A stretch of DNA of 64,000 nt from Apostichopus japonicus (GCF_037975245.1 NC_092579.1:13128678-13192677), one strand, 5' to 3'. Shown: positions 1-10,801, numbered from the stretch's first letter. The notes: generated by a model not told the origin, from the sequence alone. Translations and numbers: made by a program.

Positions 1-97
1 AGGGGACACCCCCTCACCTTAGACCCCTCCCCCAGGCCGGCCATCAGTCTTCAGCCCCCCCCCCCCCCCCACTCAAAAGTACCTTCCTACGCCACTG
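1..97 (-). mobile_element. hAT-type MITE, partial copy at window edge
   Basis: Reverse-oriented fragment of the same element found complete at 6057-6421 and 25128-25493. It ends at the terminal motif CCTACGCCACTG at 86-97, and the body shows the shared GGCCGGCCATCAGTCTTCAG block and the C-rich run. The other end lies outside the window, so the target duplication cannot be checked. Confidence 0.8.
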
Positions 98-770
98 CTA
101 CTATATATCCCATATTTTGCTGTGCCCACTTATTGTTCCTATCTAGGCCCTGTGTCTTTCCCTTCCTCTCATTCTGCCTTTCCTTTTTCGACAAAGTGTG
201 TTAATCTCCATCCGATAGAGATGGTACCCGGCTTGCACGTTGTATTATAAAACTACTGTTGAACTCCATGAACTTGTATTTTCAATGTGGGGAAGTTTGT
301 TTCGTTACGAACCGAGGATGTGGTCTTCTTCAAAGTCCCTTTCAATACGCAAGAATCTGACAATAGAACAGATGACGTTAAACTTCGTGGCTGATGCAAT
401 ACCTAAATGCGATGTACAAAGAGCCGAATTATTCATTTTGTTAATGTTTCTCCGCGTAAAAACAAAGTTATACTTCTCCAAGATGTGGCACCAATAGAAA
501 TAATTTCGGTTCATTTCCCCCCTAGCAACAAAGAGTATCATAACATTTTTTAGAAGGTTCCCGTTCAGATTTTATGAAAGAAATTTCATCGCGAGAGAAA
601 CAGATGGGTTCGTTGTGAAAGAATAATCCGCCGGTGATCACTACCTCAGTCGCGCGAAAAGTGCATACGTACGTGTGTTTATGTACATAACACACAGTAT
701 AAACATAGATTGTACGTACAATTATACATATATTGTACTATCGCAAACTTTCAACATTGCCTTTTACATA
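98..770. other. Upstream region of the ATF4-like gene
   Basis: No gene is supported here. Two short overlapping open frames on opposite strands (240-497 and 305-541) have no recognisable domain. The ATF4 transcription start must lie somewhere before 832, but I cannot place it. A TATA-like GTATAAAC near 697 and an A/T-rich stretch around 700-740 are the only core-promoter hints. Confidence 0.4.
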
Positions 771-831
771 ATCATGCTGAAAAGAAGAGAAACTCACCGC
801 ACCGAAGGAAAACCTGATTTAACGCTAATCA

Positions 832-846
832 TGGCGCTTTTATAGC
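832..846 (+). promoter_or_regulatory. uORF1 of the ATF4-like mRNA (Met-Ala-Leu-Leu-stop)
   Basis: ATG GCG CTT TTA TAG in a strong initiation context (A at -3, G at +4). It lies in the leader exon that ends at 911, with 60 nt between its stop and the uORF2 start. In vertebrate ATF4 a 3-codon uORF1 allows ribosomes to resume scanning and reinitiate. The position, size and context here match that role. The 5' end of the transcript is not visible, so its inclusion in the mRNA is inferred. Confidence 0.75.
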
Positions 847-906
847 AAAACGGCAACCCAACTCTGTGCAATTCCAACGCGGATTGTGCCCGGCAACATA
901 TTAACC

Positions 907-2207
907 ATGGCGTAAGTTTTTTGGGGGAATAATTTTATCCTAAACTTCATTGAGGAAGTGAGGTTGTTAGCGTATGACTAACTACGCAATACGCCTAATG
1001 TTAAATATTAGTTCGTTAGGCTATTTAGGTCACGGTTTTCAAACATATGTTCGAAATTGAATTACAATTTACTAATAAATAGTTGGATTGTTTGACAAAA
1101 TTACTCATTTTATTAATCACAAGTTATTTCTCCCTTTGTAACGAATGTGAACGAGTGTTTGGTCTAGGCATATTCGAAAAAATAAATCCCTGATTTTCTC
1201 AAGTTTTGGGAAGTGTGATCTGTTATGGAACTTTGATGGATACACGTACGTAATGTTCAACAGCATATTGTATTGGGCACGACATGGCATACAAAACCTA
1301 GGAATTAATGAATAAGGGTAAAGCTGGGACATGTCATGAGTGGTACAACAGTTCTAGACTTAGGCCTAGGCCTAGTTTCATCAAAATTAGTGCATCCAGG
1401 ATAGTAAAACAATTCACACAATGTTAAAATTGCATCACAAATGCAATAATATAGCCTAGGCATCAGCACCTTGGAAAAATGTAATCTATCCTATAGTCTA
1501 GAAAACAGAAGATTCCTGCAAAAAATCATGCATAGATGGACATCAAATGCCCTTCAAAACTTCATAAGTTTGACACTCTTTATGAAATGATACCCATGTC
1601 ATGTGAATGCAAATGAATACCCTCCTATTGAATAACTATGTCACAAGCCTCACCACATCAGCAGGTACATACTTTATGATTTGTATGCAAATAATTGAGA
1701 AGTGAAACTCCTGGAGTTGCAGGTACTTGGCTCCAAAATGTGCAAACCTAGTTACTGTCATGATTACCATACCAATGTATGTTTTGCTCATAGCCATGTT
1801 TGTACCAACATGCTAAGTAGGGAAGCATATGTTTGTCCTGTGCAAGCTGATGGATGTTCTGTGCTGGCTTTTCAGTTGTTGCACCACATTCTTACCAAGA
1901 GTTAGCCATGGATGTTAGTTGAAACTATGATGGTTATTGGTCTATTGAGTTGCATTTTGCAAAACATGTTTTCAAATATAAACTTACAGTATGTTAAAAT
2001 GTTACTCCTTTCTATTCCTTCAGGACCTACAAATCCCAATACACTCGGCTTGCCTTAGCAGCATATGATTTCGTGGAACCATCATCAAAACCAGTTGATT
2101 TATTTGAAGAGTCTTTAGATGAGTTACAACAGCAACATGATGACTTCAATGGAGACCATCACATTTCCGTCGTCCCTCGTAGGGGACGACCTCTCAATTT
2201 GGTCTAA
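907..2207 (+). promoter_or_regulatory. uORF2 of the ATF4-like mRNA, spliced and overlapping the main ORF
   Basis: Begins at ATG 907 (A at -3, G at +4). The exon ends at 911, before a GTAAGT donor, and resumes at 2024 after the acceptor TTCCTTCAG. Spliced, it encodes 62 aa, starting MATYKSQYTRLALAAYDF and ending at TAA 2205-2207. It is out of frame with the bZIP ORF and overlaps it by 89 nt if ATF4 starts at 2119, or 68 nt if at 2140. Human ATF4 uORF2 has about 59 codons and overlaps the main ORF by about 83 nt. It is expected to block ATF4 translation except when eIF2-GTP is limiting. Confidence 0.8.
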
Positions 2208-3583
2208 TGACCTCCTCCCTAAGAATGAATTCCAGGATGGAGCCTCCCTGGATACTACCATCCAGCTTATGGATGCCCTGGTCGCCTGCAAGCAGGACCA
2301 AAAATCCTCATATCTCACTGCAGGTTTGTGTTTAAGTTTGAAGTTATATTCTTGTTGACAATCACAGGAACCACCCTATGGGTCCTTTCCTGACATTTGT
2401 ATCTACCTAGATAGGCTTCTTTCTTTTAAGTAAACTTGGCAGAAGAAAAGATGACATAATTGGGGGGGGGGGGGTGAGTGAGGGGGATATGAAAGTGTTG
2501 TCTATATTGGTTTTTCACAAAAGGTTGTGGACTAAGTTCTGTGTTTGGGGCTTAGTGTGTCACTTTGTGTCTACTTCACATCCTGTATTAAATTATTTGA
2601 CAAATTTGGCAGGTGTTGTGGGGTAGGGGAGAGTGGCTCTGGCTTATGTGGGATTGAAATTTGATGGGTACCTTTGGAACAGTTATTTCAATCTCAGCAT
2701 TGTGATTCAACAGAGTTGCATAATGGTCCGAATTTAATAAGATAACAATATTCTGGTTTTGTTTGTGTCTTCAGGTGATCAGAATGACCCACTCCCTGAC
2801 TGGATGTCAGAGAAAGTAGATGTCAGTAATTGGCTGGATGTTTTCGCAGGTAATTCTGCAAACCAAATGAATGAACTTGAAATGGACAGAATGTCACCTG
2901 CCAATGAACTTCTAAATACCTTTGAGGCGGATGAATCCAACATGTCAGATTTCTTCCTCCCGAAGACTTGCCTCGACGAAGAGCCATTCATGGCGTCTTC
3001 TCCGGGAAGTTCTATCGGAAGTGGGGGTTCTGGAGTTAACAGCAGTGTCTCCACCATGCCATCCAGCCCATATTCCATGGGAAGTGAGACCTCGGAAGGC
3101 GATTCCCTTCGGGAAACGGATCTCGGTACAGAAGACCCTGTAAGTCTGGAGTTACTCCTCAACACTTGCAAAGACGCCGACGTTTTCTTGCAACTCGCAG
3201 ACGTGCTTCCCATGGATCTGCCCTTGCCAGCAGAAGGAGACCTCAAAATGTTAGAGGAGACTGCAAACCAGATGCAGAGTGACCTTCAAAGAAAAGAAAA
3301 ATCAGCGTCGAAAGTCGGCAGAGGCAAGTCCAAGTCGAAAGGGGTAACGAAGGAGAGGAGAGAGAGGAAGAAAGGCCAAAACAAGGAAGCAGCGACAAGG
3401 TACAGGCAGAAGAAGAAGAAGGAAAGTGATTGTCTGTCCTCTGAGATGGAAGTCCTAGAGAAGGCCAATGGGGAACTTAAAGGCAAAGTCAGCTCCCTTG
3501 AACAAGAAATTCACTATCTGAAGGACCTCTTACAAGAGATCTGTAAGGTCAAAGGTCAAATTCAAATCCTCCAGTCACCGTAA
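2119..3583 (+). CDS. ATF4: ATF4-like bZIP transcription factor
   Basis: Two coding exons, 2119-2323 and 2775-3583, join in phase (G|GT) to give 337 aa; human ATF4 has 351. The N-terminus MTSMETITFPSSLVGDDL resembles the vertebrate ATF4 start, and a DW-M-EK motif follows in exon 2. The C-terminus is a bZIP: basic region NKEAATRYRQKKK near residues 271-283, then a leucine zipper ending in EIHYLKDLLQEI. This factor binds C/EBP-ATF composite sites and drives stress and amino-acid response genes in the nucleus. ATG codons at 2119, 2137, 2140 and 2149 share the frame. Those at 2137 and 2140 have A at -3, and alignment to vertebrate ATF4 favours 2140. The middle is Ser/Glu/Asp-rich, but I do not see a canonical DSGxxS beta-TrCP degron. 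The two leader uORFs imply translational control. Confidence 0.93.
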
Positions 3584-4926
3584 CTTTTTGTGATCATCGT
3601 AAAGTTATAGTTATAACAGAAGACACTGTGCCCCCATCACTCCATCCGAAGGGGGGGAGGAGGGATTTGGGTTTGTCACTCTGCAGCAGAAAAGGCTGTT
3701 TGTGGAGATGAGATCTTGTTCGAGTTGGAAGTATGTGTTTTCACTGAATATTGTGAAAATCCATGCAATGACTTTTGATGATTAGTGTTATTGTAGTGCA
3801 TGGATTTAGCCGGCCTTGTCGGTTGACATGTAGAGGATTGTCAAGAAGAAGAAGAGCTAATTCATAAAATCGCTGTACTTAAGCAAGATGTCAAGTTATA
3901 TAGGTAAAGGGACATTGATAGTTCAATCAGTATTGTACATTTCAGGTAGATGGATTTGGAAGGAAGTAGACCATTTCTGTGTACTTTTAAGGTTTAAAGA
4001 ATTTTTTTTTTTAAATAAAACATTCAAGGATCAACCTGAATTGATGGAGTCATAAATTAGCATTTATGTAACCATCCTAGATGCAGTTAATGATACTGTA
4101 AAGCATCCAGCCACTTAGTGAGAATAAGAGTATATAATACCTAACAAAAAGCCAAATTTTGTCTGGAAACTTTAGTTTCCAGGGAGGCTCCACTTTGAAA
4201 AGTCATTGTTAATCGAGTTTTGCAGCAAGTTTCACTATGTGAACTAGTAAGTAATCTTTAAAAAAATTGAGAGAAAAAAAATGGTCAGCATAAAATGTAG
4301 CTAATTAGGAATCAAAATGGAAACAGTTGACTTCAAATGATGCTAAACCATCCAAACCAAGTTTGAATATTAATATCATTCCTAAGGCAATGTTCAAGAA
4401 TTATATTGATGTTGAATTATTATTTTTCATACCACACTATCCATATACAAACAAGAGTTTTTCAGTCATCTTCAGTTGTAATAACAGCAGTAGTTAACAG
4501 CTATTCCACTGAAATGCCTCAATTAACATCTTTTGTTGGACAGTTCACATCAACCTCATCTACCATCATTTCCTAAAATGTTGTGTCAAGTGTAGTGAAA
4601 ATTGCCTTACTAGTTGTTATTCTTGTTGATTTTTCTTGGATATCTTTCTAAGCATACATAACCAAGTAATTTTGAAAGTTGTGTAGCATTGCACTCCAAA
4701 AGTTTGAGATCATTCTGTAAATACATTTTCTTTTTCGTTTTGATGTTTAGATATATGGTGTTGGTAGAGATAGAATTCCTCGCAAAATGTTTGTCTGTTT
4801 CTGTTAGGGCAAATTTTTACGTTTCAAAAAAGGGTGAATCTGCATGGTATAGCTTGTATCAATATTGGGTGCAGGGTGCCCCTCTTGGAAATGAGTTTTC
4901 TCTTTCTTAGTGCAAGGAATGAATGT
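3584..4926 (+). other. ATF4-like 3' untranslated region and flank
   Basis: Follows the TAA at 3581-3583. AATAAA at 4014-4019 is the first plausible poly(A) signal, giving a UTR of about 450 nt. A second AATAAA at 5458-5463 would produce a longer UTR containing the 17-bp minisatellite. Nothing else recognisable is seen. Confidence 0.5.
4014..4019 (+). terminator. Candidate poly(A) signal AATAAA for the ATF4-like gene
   Basis: AATAAA about 430 nt downstream of the stop codon, just after a T-rich run. A later AATAAA at 5458-5463 is an alternative. Confidence 0.45.
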
Positions 4927-5230
4927 CACACAAAGAAACAATACACACACAGAAACAATACACACAAAGAAACAATACACACAAAGAAACAATACACACA
5001 AAGAAACAATACACACAAAGAAACAATACACACAGAGAAACAATACACACAGAGAAACAATACACACAGAGAAACAATACACACAGAGAAACAATACACA
5101 CAGAAATAATACACACAAAGAAACAATACACACAAAGAAACAATACACACAAAGAAACAATACACACAGAGAAACAATACACACAGAAATAATACACACA
5201 AAGAAACAATACACACAAAGAAATAATACA
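4927..5230. repeat. 17-bp minisatellite, about 18 copies
   Basis: Tandem units of ACACACAAAGAAACAAT with one common variant (AAAG to AGAG) and two 15-bp units ending AGAAATAAT. The 17-bp period cycles through all frames and the units contain no stops, so long false ORFs (Thr/His/Gln/Asn-rich on +, Cys/Val/Leu-rich on -) run across it in several frames. It lies in the 3' flank or extended UTR of the ATF4-like gene. Confidence 0.95.
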
Positions 5231-6048
5231 ATGAAGTAACAAAATCAATACATTACAACAACAAAAACTTCAAACAAAACAGCAAGTTTATTGATAAAGA
5301 TTTCGTAGAAATATCGGTTCTTAAAATCAATTTATTTATCTTCTGAAGAAATGGGGGCAAATGTTCATGGGTTAACACATTTATAATATTTTGCGACTCT
5401 TTAAGTATTTCTGTATATGATTTTTCCTTCAGTTGTTCCAGAGCTTTTGTGATATTAAATAAAAGTAGTGTAGTGTAATTTTGTATCTTCTTTTGTTTGC
5501 TTTATACATATAATTGTTGTCTAAGAATTTTGTCGTCTCCTATTTAGAAATTAGTCCACTTAGTCCTGTCATCCAATGTGGTGGTGCCACAGCTTGTCCC
5601 TTTGATCGGTTTGGGGATAGGAAATAGATCCAAACAGATGTTAAAGATAAAATAAAAGATAAATAATAAAGATTAAAAACAGCGCCGGATTTGATTGGAC
5701 ATCATACTGGCCCATACAATATGTGTTATATAATAAGCCACTAGCCAGACATTTTATCTTAACCTGTGACAACACAAATTAAACCTAAGTAACCTGGTGG
5801 GAAGTTGCATGAAGTTTCTCCATAGTGTTTTGGAGAAAACAGTAGTTGAAGTTGACAGGGCATTTAGTCTAGGAGTGAACTTGAAGCAAACAGGTGTGAT
5901 GTCATGGATGCACACTGGCAAATATATTTCATGTAAGTTGTACACGGCATACTAACTTGGAAGCAGAGAACCCCCCCCAACCTTTTTCTTAATGAGCGTA
6001 CCCGGATGCTATTTTGCCAGCGGTATGGTGCATACCATTATCACAAAG
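5231..6048. other. Intergenic, no gene seen
   Basis: A/T-rich sequence with an AATAAA at 5458-5463. No coding region or recognisable RNA gene could be supported. Confidence 0.4.
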
Positions 6049-6056
6049 TACACAAC

Positions 6057-6421
6057 CAGTGGCGTAGGAAGGTACTTTTGAGTGGGGGGGCTGAAGACTG
6101 ATGGCCGGCCTGGGGGAGGGGTCTAAGGGGAGGGGGTGTCCCCCTCCCCTTTGGAATTTTTTTGCATTTCCAGGTGGCCTCAGATGCAATTTGGTGCAAT
6201 ATAGCACACTTCAACACCCACTCCATTTTGTAAAGAATTTTGCATTTTCACCTGGCCTTAGATGCAATTTGGTGCTTCAAATGAGATTTTTTTCTCATTT
6301 GGAAATGAAAAAGGGGTTTTCTGACTTGCGGAGCGGGGGGGCGGAACGATACTTCCGCCCCCCCCATATTTTTCACTGGGGGGCTGGCGCCCCCCCAGCC
6401 CCCCCGGTCCCTACGCCCTTG
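6057..6421 (+). mobile_element. hAT-type MITE with 8-bp target duplication
   Basis: A 365-bp non-coding element with imperfect terminal inverted repeats (CAGTGGCGTAGGAAGG at the left, CCCTACGCCCTTG at the right). It is flanked by exact 8-bp duplications TACACAAC at 6049-6056 and 6422-6429. An 8-bp duplication plus a CAGTGGCG-type terminus points to hAT transposase mobilisation. The body has long G and C runs and CAGATGCAATTTGGTGC blocks repeated internally. A near-identical copy is at 25128-25493. Confidence 0.9.
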
Positions 6422-6689
6422 TACACAACGACTATTTGCTTGATAATCTTAACATTATCTTGAACAGGTGTGAGGGGAACTTCCCCAATATATCCCTAAC
6501 TGTTGATACTTCCCAGAACTCCCGCAATTTGGTATAGACTACGGAATGCTAATGCAAACAAATGTTTTTCGTCGAGTATATTTTATCTAATATACTTAAT
6601 AGTAACAAAATAGGGTAAGGTGTGTTGAGTAGATCCAGACTTCATAGGATAGGGCGGGTGGCAGTTATACCTAACCCCCCCCCCCTTTT

Positions 6690-7090
6690 TCAACCCCCAC
6701 AAAAAAATGACACAACGTTGCGTGTAGAACTAATTATAGATCTAGTTAATAGCCTGATAATGCCTCTGAATGTACCATTTCCCTGCTAAAATATCTATTT
6801 CCAGGTAGGACCCCCCCAAAAAAAAAAAATCCCTACATGGGAGCCACATTTAACAGCCATAGGGCCACACCCCTTCATTCTTAAATCCTGGATCCTACCT
6901 GAGGAGGGGGTGTGGCCCTGGGGCTACTGAAACCGACTCCCGTGTAGGGGTCTGGGCCGGGGTCTTCTCCCATAAAAGTATCACAAATTTACACGTCAAA
7001 TGGTACATTCTGAGGCGACTAAAAGACTTTAAATTAGGTCAAAACAAAAAGCCTACACGCATGGTTATTCTCTTTGGTGTGTGTAGTTGT
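6690..7090. mobile_element. Foldback (long inverted-repeat) element
   Basis: Two arms of about 190 bp fold on a centre near 6895. Matching pieces include GCCTCTGAATGTACCATTT with AAATGGTACATTCTGAGGC, GGGCCACACCCC with GGGGTGTGGCCC, and CCCTACATGGGAG with CTCCCGTGTAGGG. The left arm resembles 38880-39137, so this is a repeat family, not a unique hairpin. The outer limits are approximate and no target duplication was identified. Confidence 0.65.
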
Positions 7091-9146
7091 TAATTTCTCA
7101 ACAGTTAAAAGTGATATAGAAATACACATTGAACTGGTAGCAGTGCTTTTGAACGGTCAACACGTACATTATATCAAAATTAATTCCATGCGTAATCTAT
7201 ACAGGAGAGGTCATGCAGTCGTTCATGCGGAGGGGATCTTAAGTTAGGATGGCGAGGGAGTGGGAAACGCATAGAGAAGTTTTCAACTATAGATGCTTTC
7301 TCATACCGACAGGGTAATAACATTTGAATTTCATATCCAGTGTTATATACTTTGCAAGAACCAGAGTGACCATGAATCAGCCTGATAATCAAACATTCAT
7401 CTGTTCTCTCGGCTGCAAACGTGTTTTATTAGGAATTGTATCACTTGAGTGTGATGATCCATGCTTTTTTTGCCGGTGCAGTACGGTCTTTATAGTGGGT
7501 GAACAAAGAGAGTTTCAAAGCCACTTACATCGCACATAGCCATATGTTACATCCGTATAGTTTTATATGATGTCGTATAGAATTACTCTACTGAAGCCTA
7601 TAACAGTTATATGATCCCAGATGCGAGAATGTTTGTCTTGTTACAATATTTCCCGAATAAGTTAATATCTCTTGCTCGTATAATGACACATGTGATTTTG
7701 TGAAGTTATTTCAATCTTCAAGTATATAAATAAGGGAAGCTTTAGCCGGAAATTACGGTGCAAATATATGTTGATGACATTTCAGATGTATTTTATGTCA
7801 TCATGACAAGTAACATTTGGGTAATTATTATTCAAGCAGAAGGAAATGTCACCTTCGTTACCATGGCGACACAATCTTTTATTCTTAAAACACATTTTGC
7901 TATGATGGCCTGCAGCAGACAATTCAGGTTTCAATAACAAATCTTTCGACTCCATATCTGATTGCGACCTATATAAGCTTCAATCCAACTTGTATCTCGC
8001 TTATATCAATTTAGTTTCAAATCTGAATCAAAGACGTCCATTTCTGTACAGGAGACTGTTACTTCGAAATATGGAAGCAAAATATACCGCAGGCGATAAC
8101 ATTGAGCTGAAAATTAATATATTCCAAGGGTATAGCCTAACATATATAAACATTATACATGCAAACCTGCGAGGCATAAGTATTGTGTTCTGTGCGACTG
8201 TTATGGTCCTACTGCAGTTTCGTGCTCTGATACGTCACACAATTATACAAATCCGCCAAACTGCTACAGGAAACCGAAGTCAAATATTAGGGGGGGGGGG
8301 GGGACATGTGGAAGGTTCTTGTTTGTGTGTTGTCAACATAGATTGCTAACTTTTGTCGTTCTTATGTTGAAGACAATGTTATACCATTATCTGTCTTTGA
8401 GCCAGTTAATGGCCTCGGACGTCTTTGCCATAAAACTGACTACTTTTATGTCTTTCTCATTATAAAGAAATGAAAACCAAACAAACACCGCAACAGCCAA
8501 GGCGTATATTATATACGGAAATGCTCAATAAATTCGACATCATTAGAAGGGAATCTATGTCTTTTTTTACCGATAGCAATTGGTCTCTTTCACCATACTT
8601 TGGTTGCTTATAGTTTGTGCATAAATTGTATGAACCCACCCGGCCGACGCCTAGCATTGTTGGAATAGGCTATACCCTTATGTCGGCATATATGGTCTCG
8701 TCAGTTACATGAAGATCAAACCATTTGATGTAACATAATGTAGCAAATTGCATCCATCTTCTCACTCTTGGATAATGATTTTCACATTATAAATACAAAC
8801 TAACACTCGGCGGTGATGTGGCCCTCGCTACTGCTTTCAACTGTGTACATCATTTTGTATTTATCATTTGAAATAATTAGCATCTTTACAACAGCTCATG
8901 CTTCCGCGGTGGAGACTTTACACAAAAAAAGCCGTCTGTATTACAGCCCCCCCCCCTCACCCCCAACCAGGACTACCCAGCCAGTTAGCATGCATGCTAA
9001 ATTTTGTATCTCAAAAATGGTTTTAAATACCGTTATTTAAGTTTAAAAATTCAGTACCCTGGTATGAATGTGATAAACCTCAATTTGGAGAGATAACGAT
9101 ATTGCGATGAATCAATAATGTCTGTGAGTCTGATAACTGAACCGTA
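7091..9146. other. Intergenic, no supported gene
   Basis: Contains only short open frames without recognisable domains (for example 7990-8349). A 14-base G run is at 8290-8303. No RNA gene or complete transposon could be identified. Confidence 0.4.
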
Positions 9147-9390
9147 GATGTATGTATGCATATGTGATCTTCCCGCAAGCAGGAACTCGCGAAAGAAGCC
9201 ATGGAGGCTTGTAGACTCGCAAGCTGACCGAAGCCAATCTCTCGGCACACATCCATTTAACGTCCATGTCGGGAAGTTGTTATTGAACAACACCCTTGCC
9301 AGACGACACACATTGCTGTCGGCGGGGAATCGAACCGGGGATCTCATGACTGGGAGACGCCGGCGTTAACCACTAGGCTATACACTCCGC
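9147..9390 (-). mobile_element. tRNA-derived SINE, copy 1
   Basis: Read on the minus strand it starts GCGGAGTGTATAGCCTAGTG (box A-like) and has box B GGTTCGATTCC about 50 bp later, so the head derives from a tRNA with pol III promoter elements. A body of about 170 bp and a CATACATA-type tail follow. It is almost identical to 15887-16135 and differs at only a few positions, which suggests a recently active family. Confidence 0.85.
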
Positions 9391-10256
9391 TAGATTGATA
9401 GATGGTGACCTTACATGAACTCTCTGATCGATCTTATCATGACGTCACAAAGCCGATGACCTACATTGTGATTTGAGTATATAATTTTGCTATGGCTATA
9501 TATGCACAATAAAGTAGACTATACATGGATGCTATTATATATATACAGTGACCGTGTATAAACATATATTTGGTTCACAACAAAGAATTGATATTAGATT
9601 TGGCATGCTGTGACTCAGTATAATGTCACGTGATACATATTCTCGTTTCTATGAGGCAAGAAGTTTCGGCTGTAATCATACTATGAACAAACCAGATCAT
9701 CAAACGTTGTTTTTCTTTAACAGTAAGATGTATAATTGACCAGCTCATGATTACTATCATAAATTTAACTTAAAAAAGAACTTAATGTAAACTTTAACCA
9801 GGACGGATGAACTTCATAATGTGTTCCGGTCTTACGTCACATTTATGGCAGGAAGAGATTATAGTAATTTAATGAAAGTGTCAGAACAGTGCATGAGACA
9901 ATTATAACTTAAATCGTTTGACTTTCGACATCCATACCACCCCCTCCCCCCCCCCCAACTCCCGCCATCATACCATAACCCAAAAGATGAGCTTAGAACA
10001 ATACCGTGTCCCTACAAATATAACAGCACCCTCTCCCACCTCCCGTAAACGTAAGTAACCGTAAGCAAATGAATATTTTATTTAAAAGCTGGCTCTATGC
10101 TCCTTCAGTTGCCAACCGTCTGAGTCTTAGGACCACATAATCATCACATCCCTATGGCAACGTGCACGTCACTATCCCACTCATGGAAATGATGTCATGA
10201 CAGAGAAATTGTAGAGCTAACGGCTTCGTCTATTCCAACACTTTTTCTAACGTACA
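9391..10256. other. Intergenic, no gene seen
   Basis: Downstream flank of the LRAT-like gene on its minus-strand side. It contains one full CRE palindrome TGACGTCA at 9440-9447. No coding region is supported. Confidence 0.4.
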
Positions 10257-10730
10257 CTAGTAGTTTTCATGCTGTTGGTGGCCATACATTACCACTGGGT
10301 TTACAAGTGACGTCACTTTACTGCTTACGTCAAACTCGGTGTCAAAATTATTATAATAATCAGCAAGGTTTACTTTAACACCGTATCGACAACGGATAGC
10401 GAACATTTCGCAGCCGTAAAATTGGACGTTGTACCAGTCGATTCCGATCTGATCTTCAGCCGTCGATACGATTTCGTTCGGATCCAGAGGAGGATAATTC
10501 ATAACTAAATGTTTGTCGTTGTTAATTCGAACTAGTTTATTTCCCGCCACAACGCTAAGGTGTTCTTTCTTTGTCCACGGATGACGCACGTGTATGACGT
10601 AACCGGTTCCGATATAAACTGCCCAATGATTGAACGTGGAGTCTGGGTACTTTATTTCCAACAAATCCCCGACGTTACATTTCGTAAGAATCCGATCAAA
10701 TGTGGTATATTTATTCGTAGTATTACCCAT
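10257..10730 (-). CDS. LRAT/PLAAT-like NlpC-P60 superfamily protein, intronless
   Basis: 157 aa from ATG 10730-10728 (MGNTTNKYTTFDRILTK) to the stop at 10257. The LRAT domain is clear: VGDLLEIKYPDSTFNHWAVYIGTGYVIHV carries the two conserved histidines (His35, His47), and YGCEMFA carries the nucleophilic cysteine (Cys107). In PLAAT/H-rev107 proteins the last motif is NCEHF; here Asn is Gly and His-Phe is Met-Phe. Family members are thiol-dependent phospholipid acyltransferases/phospholipases, or use retinol (LRAT). The C-terminus lacks the hydrophobic anchor of vertebrate PLAATs, so the protein may be soluble. The lack of introns in transposon-rich DNA fits a retrocopy or an intron-poor family. 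A CRE palindrome lies 64 bp upstream of the ATG. The exact substrate cannot be told from sequence. Confidence 0.8.
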   Translation of the reverse strand: MGNTTNKYTTFDRILTKCNVGDLLEIKYPDSTFNHWAVYIGTGYVIHVRHPWTKKEHLSVVAGNKLVRINNDKHLVMNYPPLDPNEIVSTAEDQIGIDWYNVQFYGCEMFAIRCRYGVKVNLADYYNNFDTEFDVSSKVTSLVNPVVMYGHQQHENY

Positions 10731-10793
10731 TGTGTCGGATACCAAATGAATGATCAATTCACAAACTATAGTTACGGTATACCTTCACATCAA

Positions 10794-10801
10794 TGACGTC
10801 A
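10794..10801. promoter_or_regulatory. CRE palindrome upstream of the LRAT-like gene
   Basis: A perfect TGACGTCA lies 64 bp 5' of the LRAT-like start codon, a typical CREB/ATF promoter position. Two more perfect copies occur at 9440-9447 and inside the coding region at 10308-10315. Confidence 0.4.

Noticed and set aside
2779-3246. 155-aa ORF antisense to the ATF4-like exon
   Set aside because: Shadow of the real coding exon; it has no domain and lies wholly opposite conserved bZIP-gene sequence.
4804-5248. Cys/Val/Leu-rich and Thr/His/Gln-rich proteins
   Set aside because: Artefacts of the 17-bp minisatellite, present in several frames on both strands.
7990-8349. Possible small gene (119-aa frame)
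   Set aside because: The frame runs into a poly-G tract, starts at a non-ATG codon and has no recognisable motif.
9310-9390. Stand-alone tRNA gene (minus strand)
   Set aside because: Box A and box B are present, but the same unit with a shared body and tail recurs at 15887, so it is the head of a SINE.
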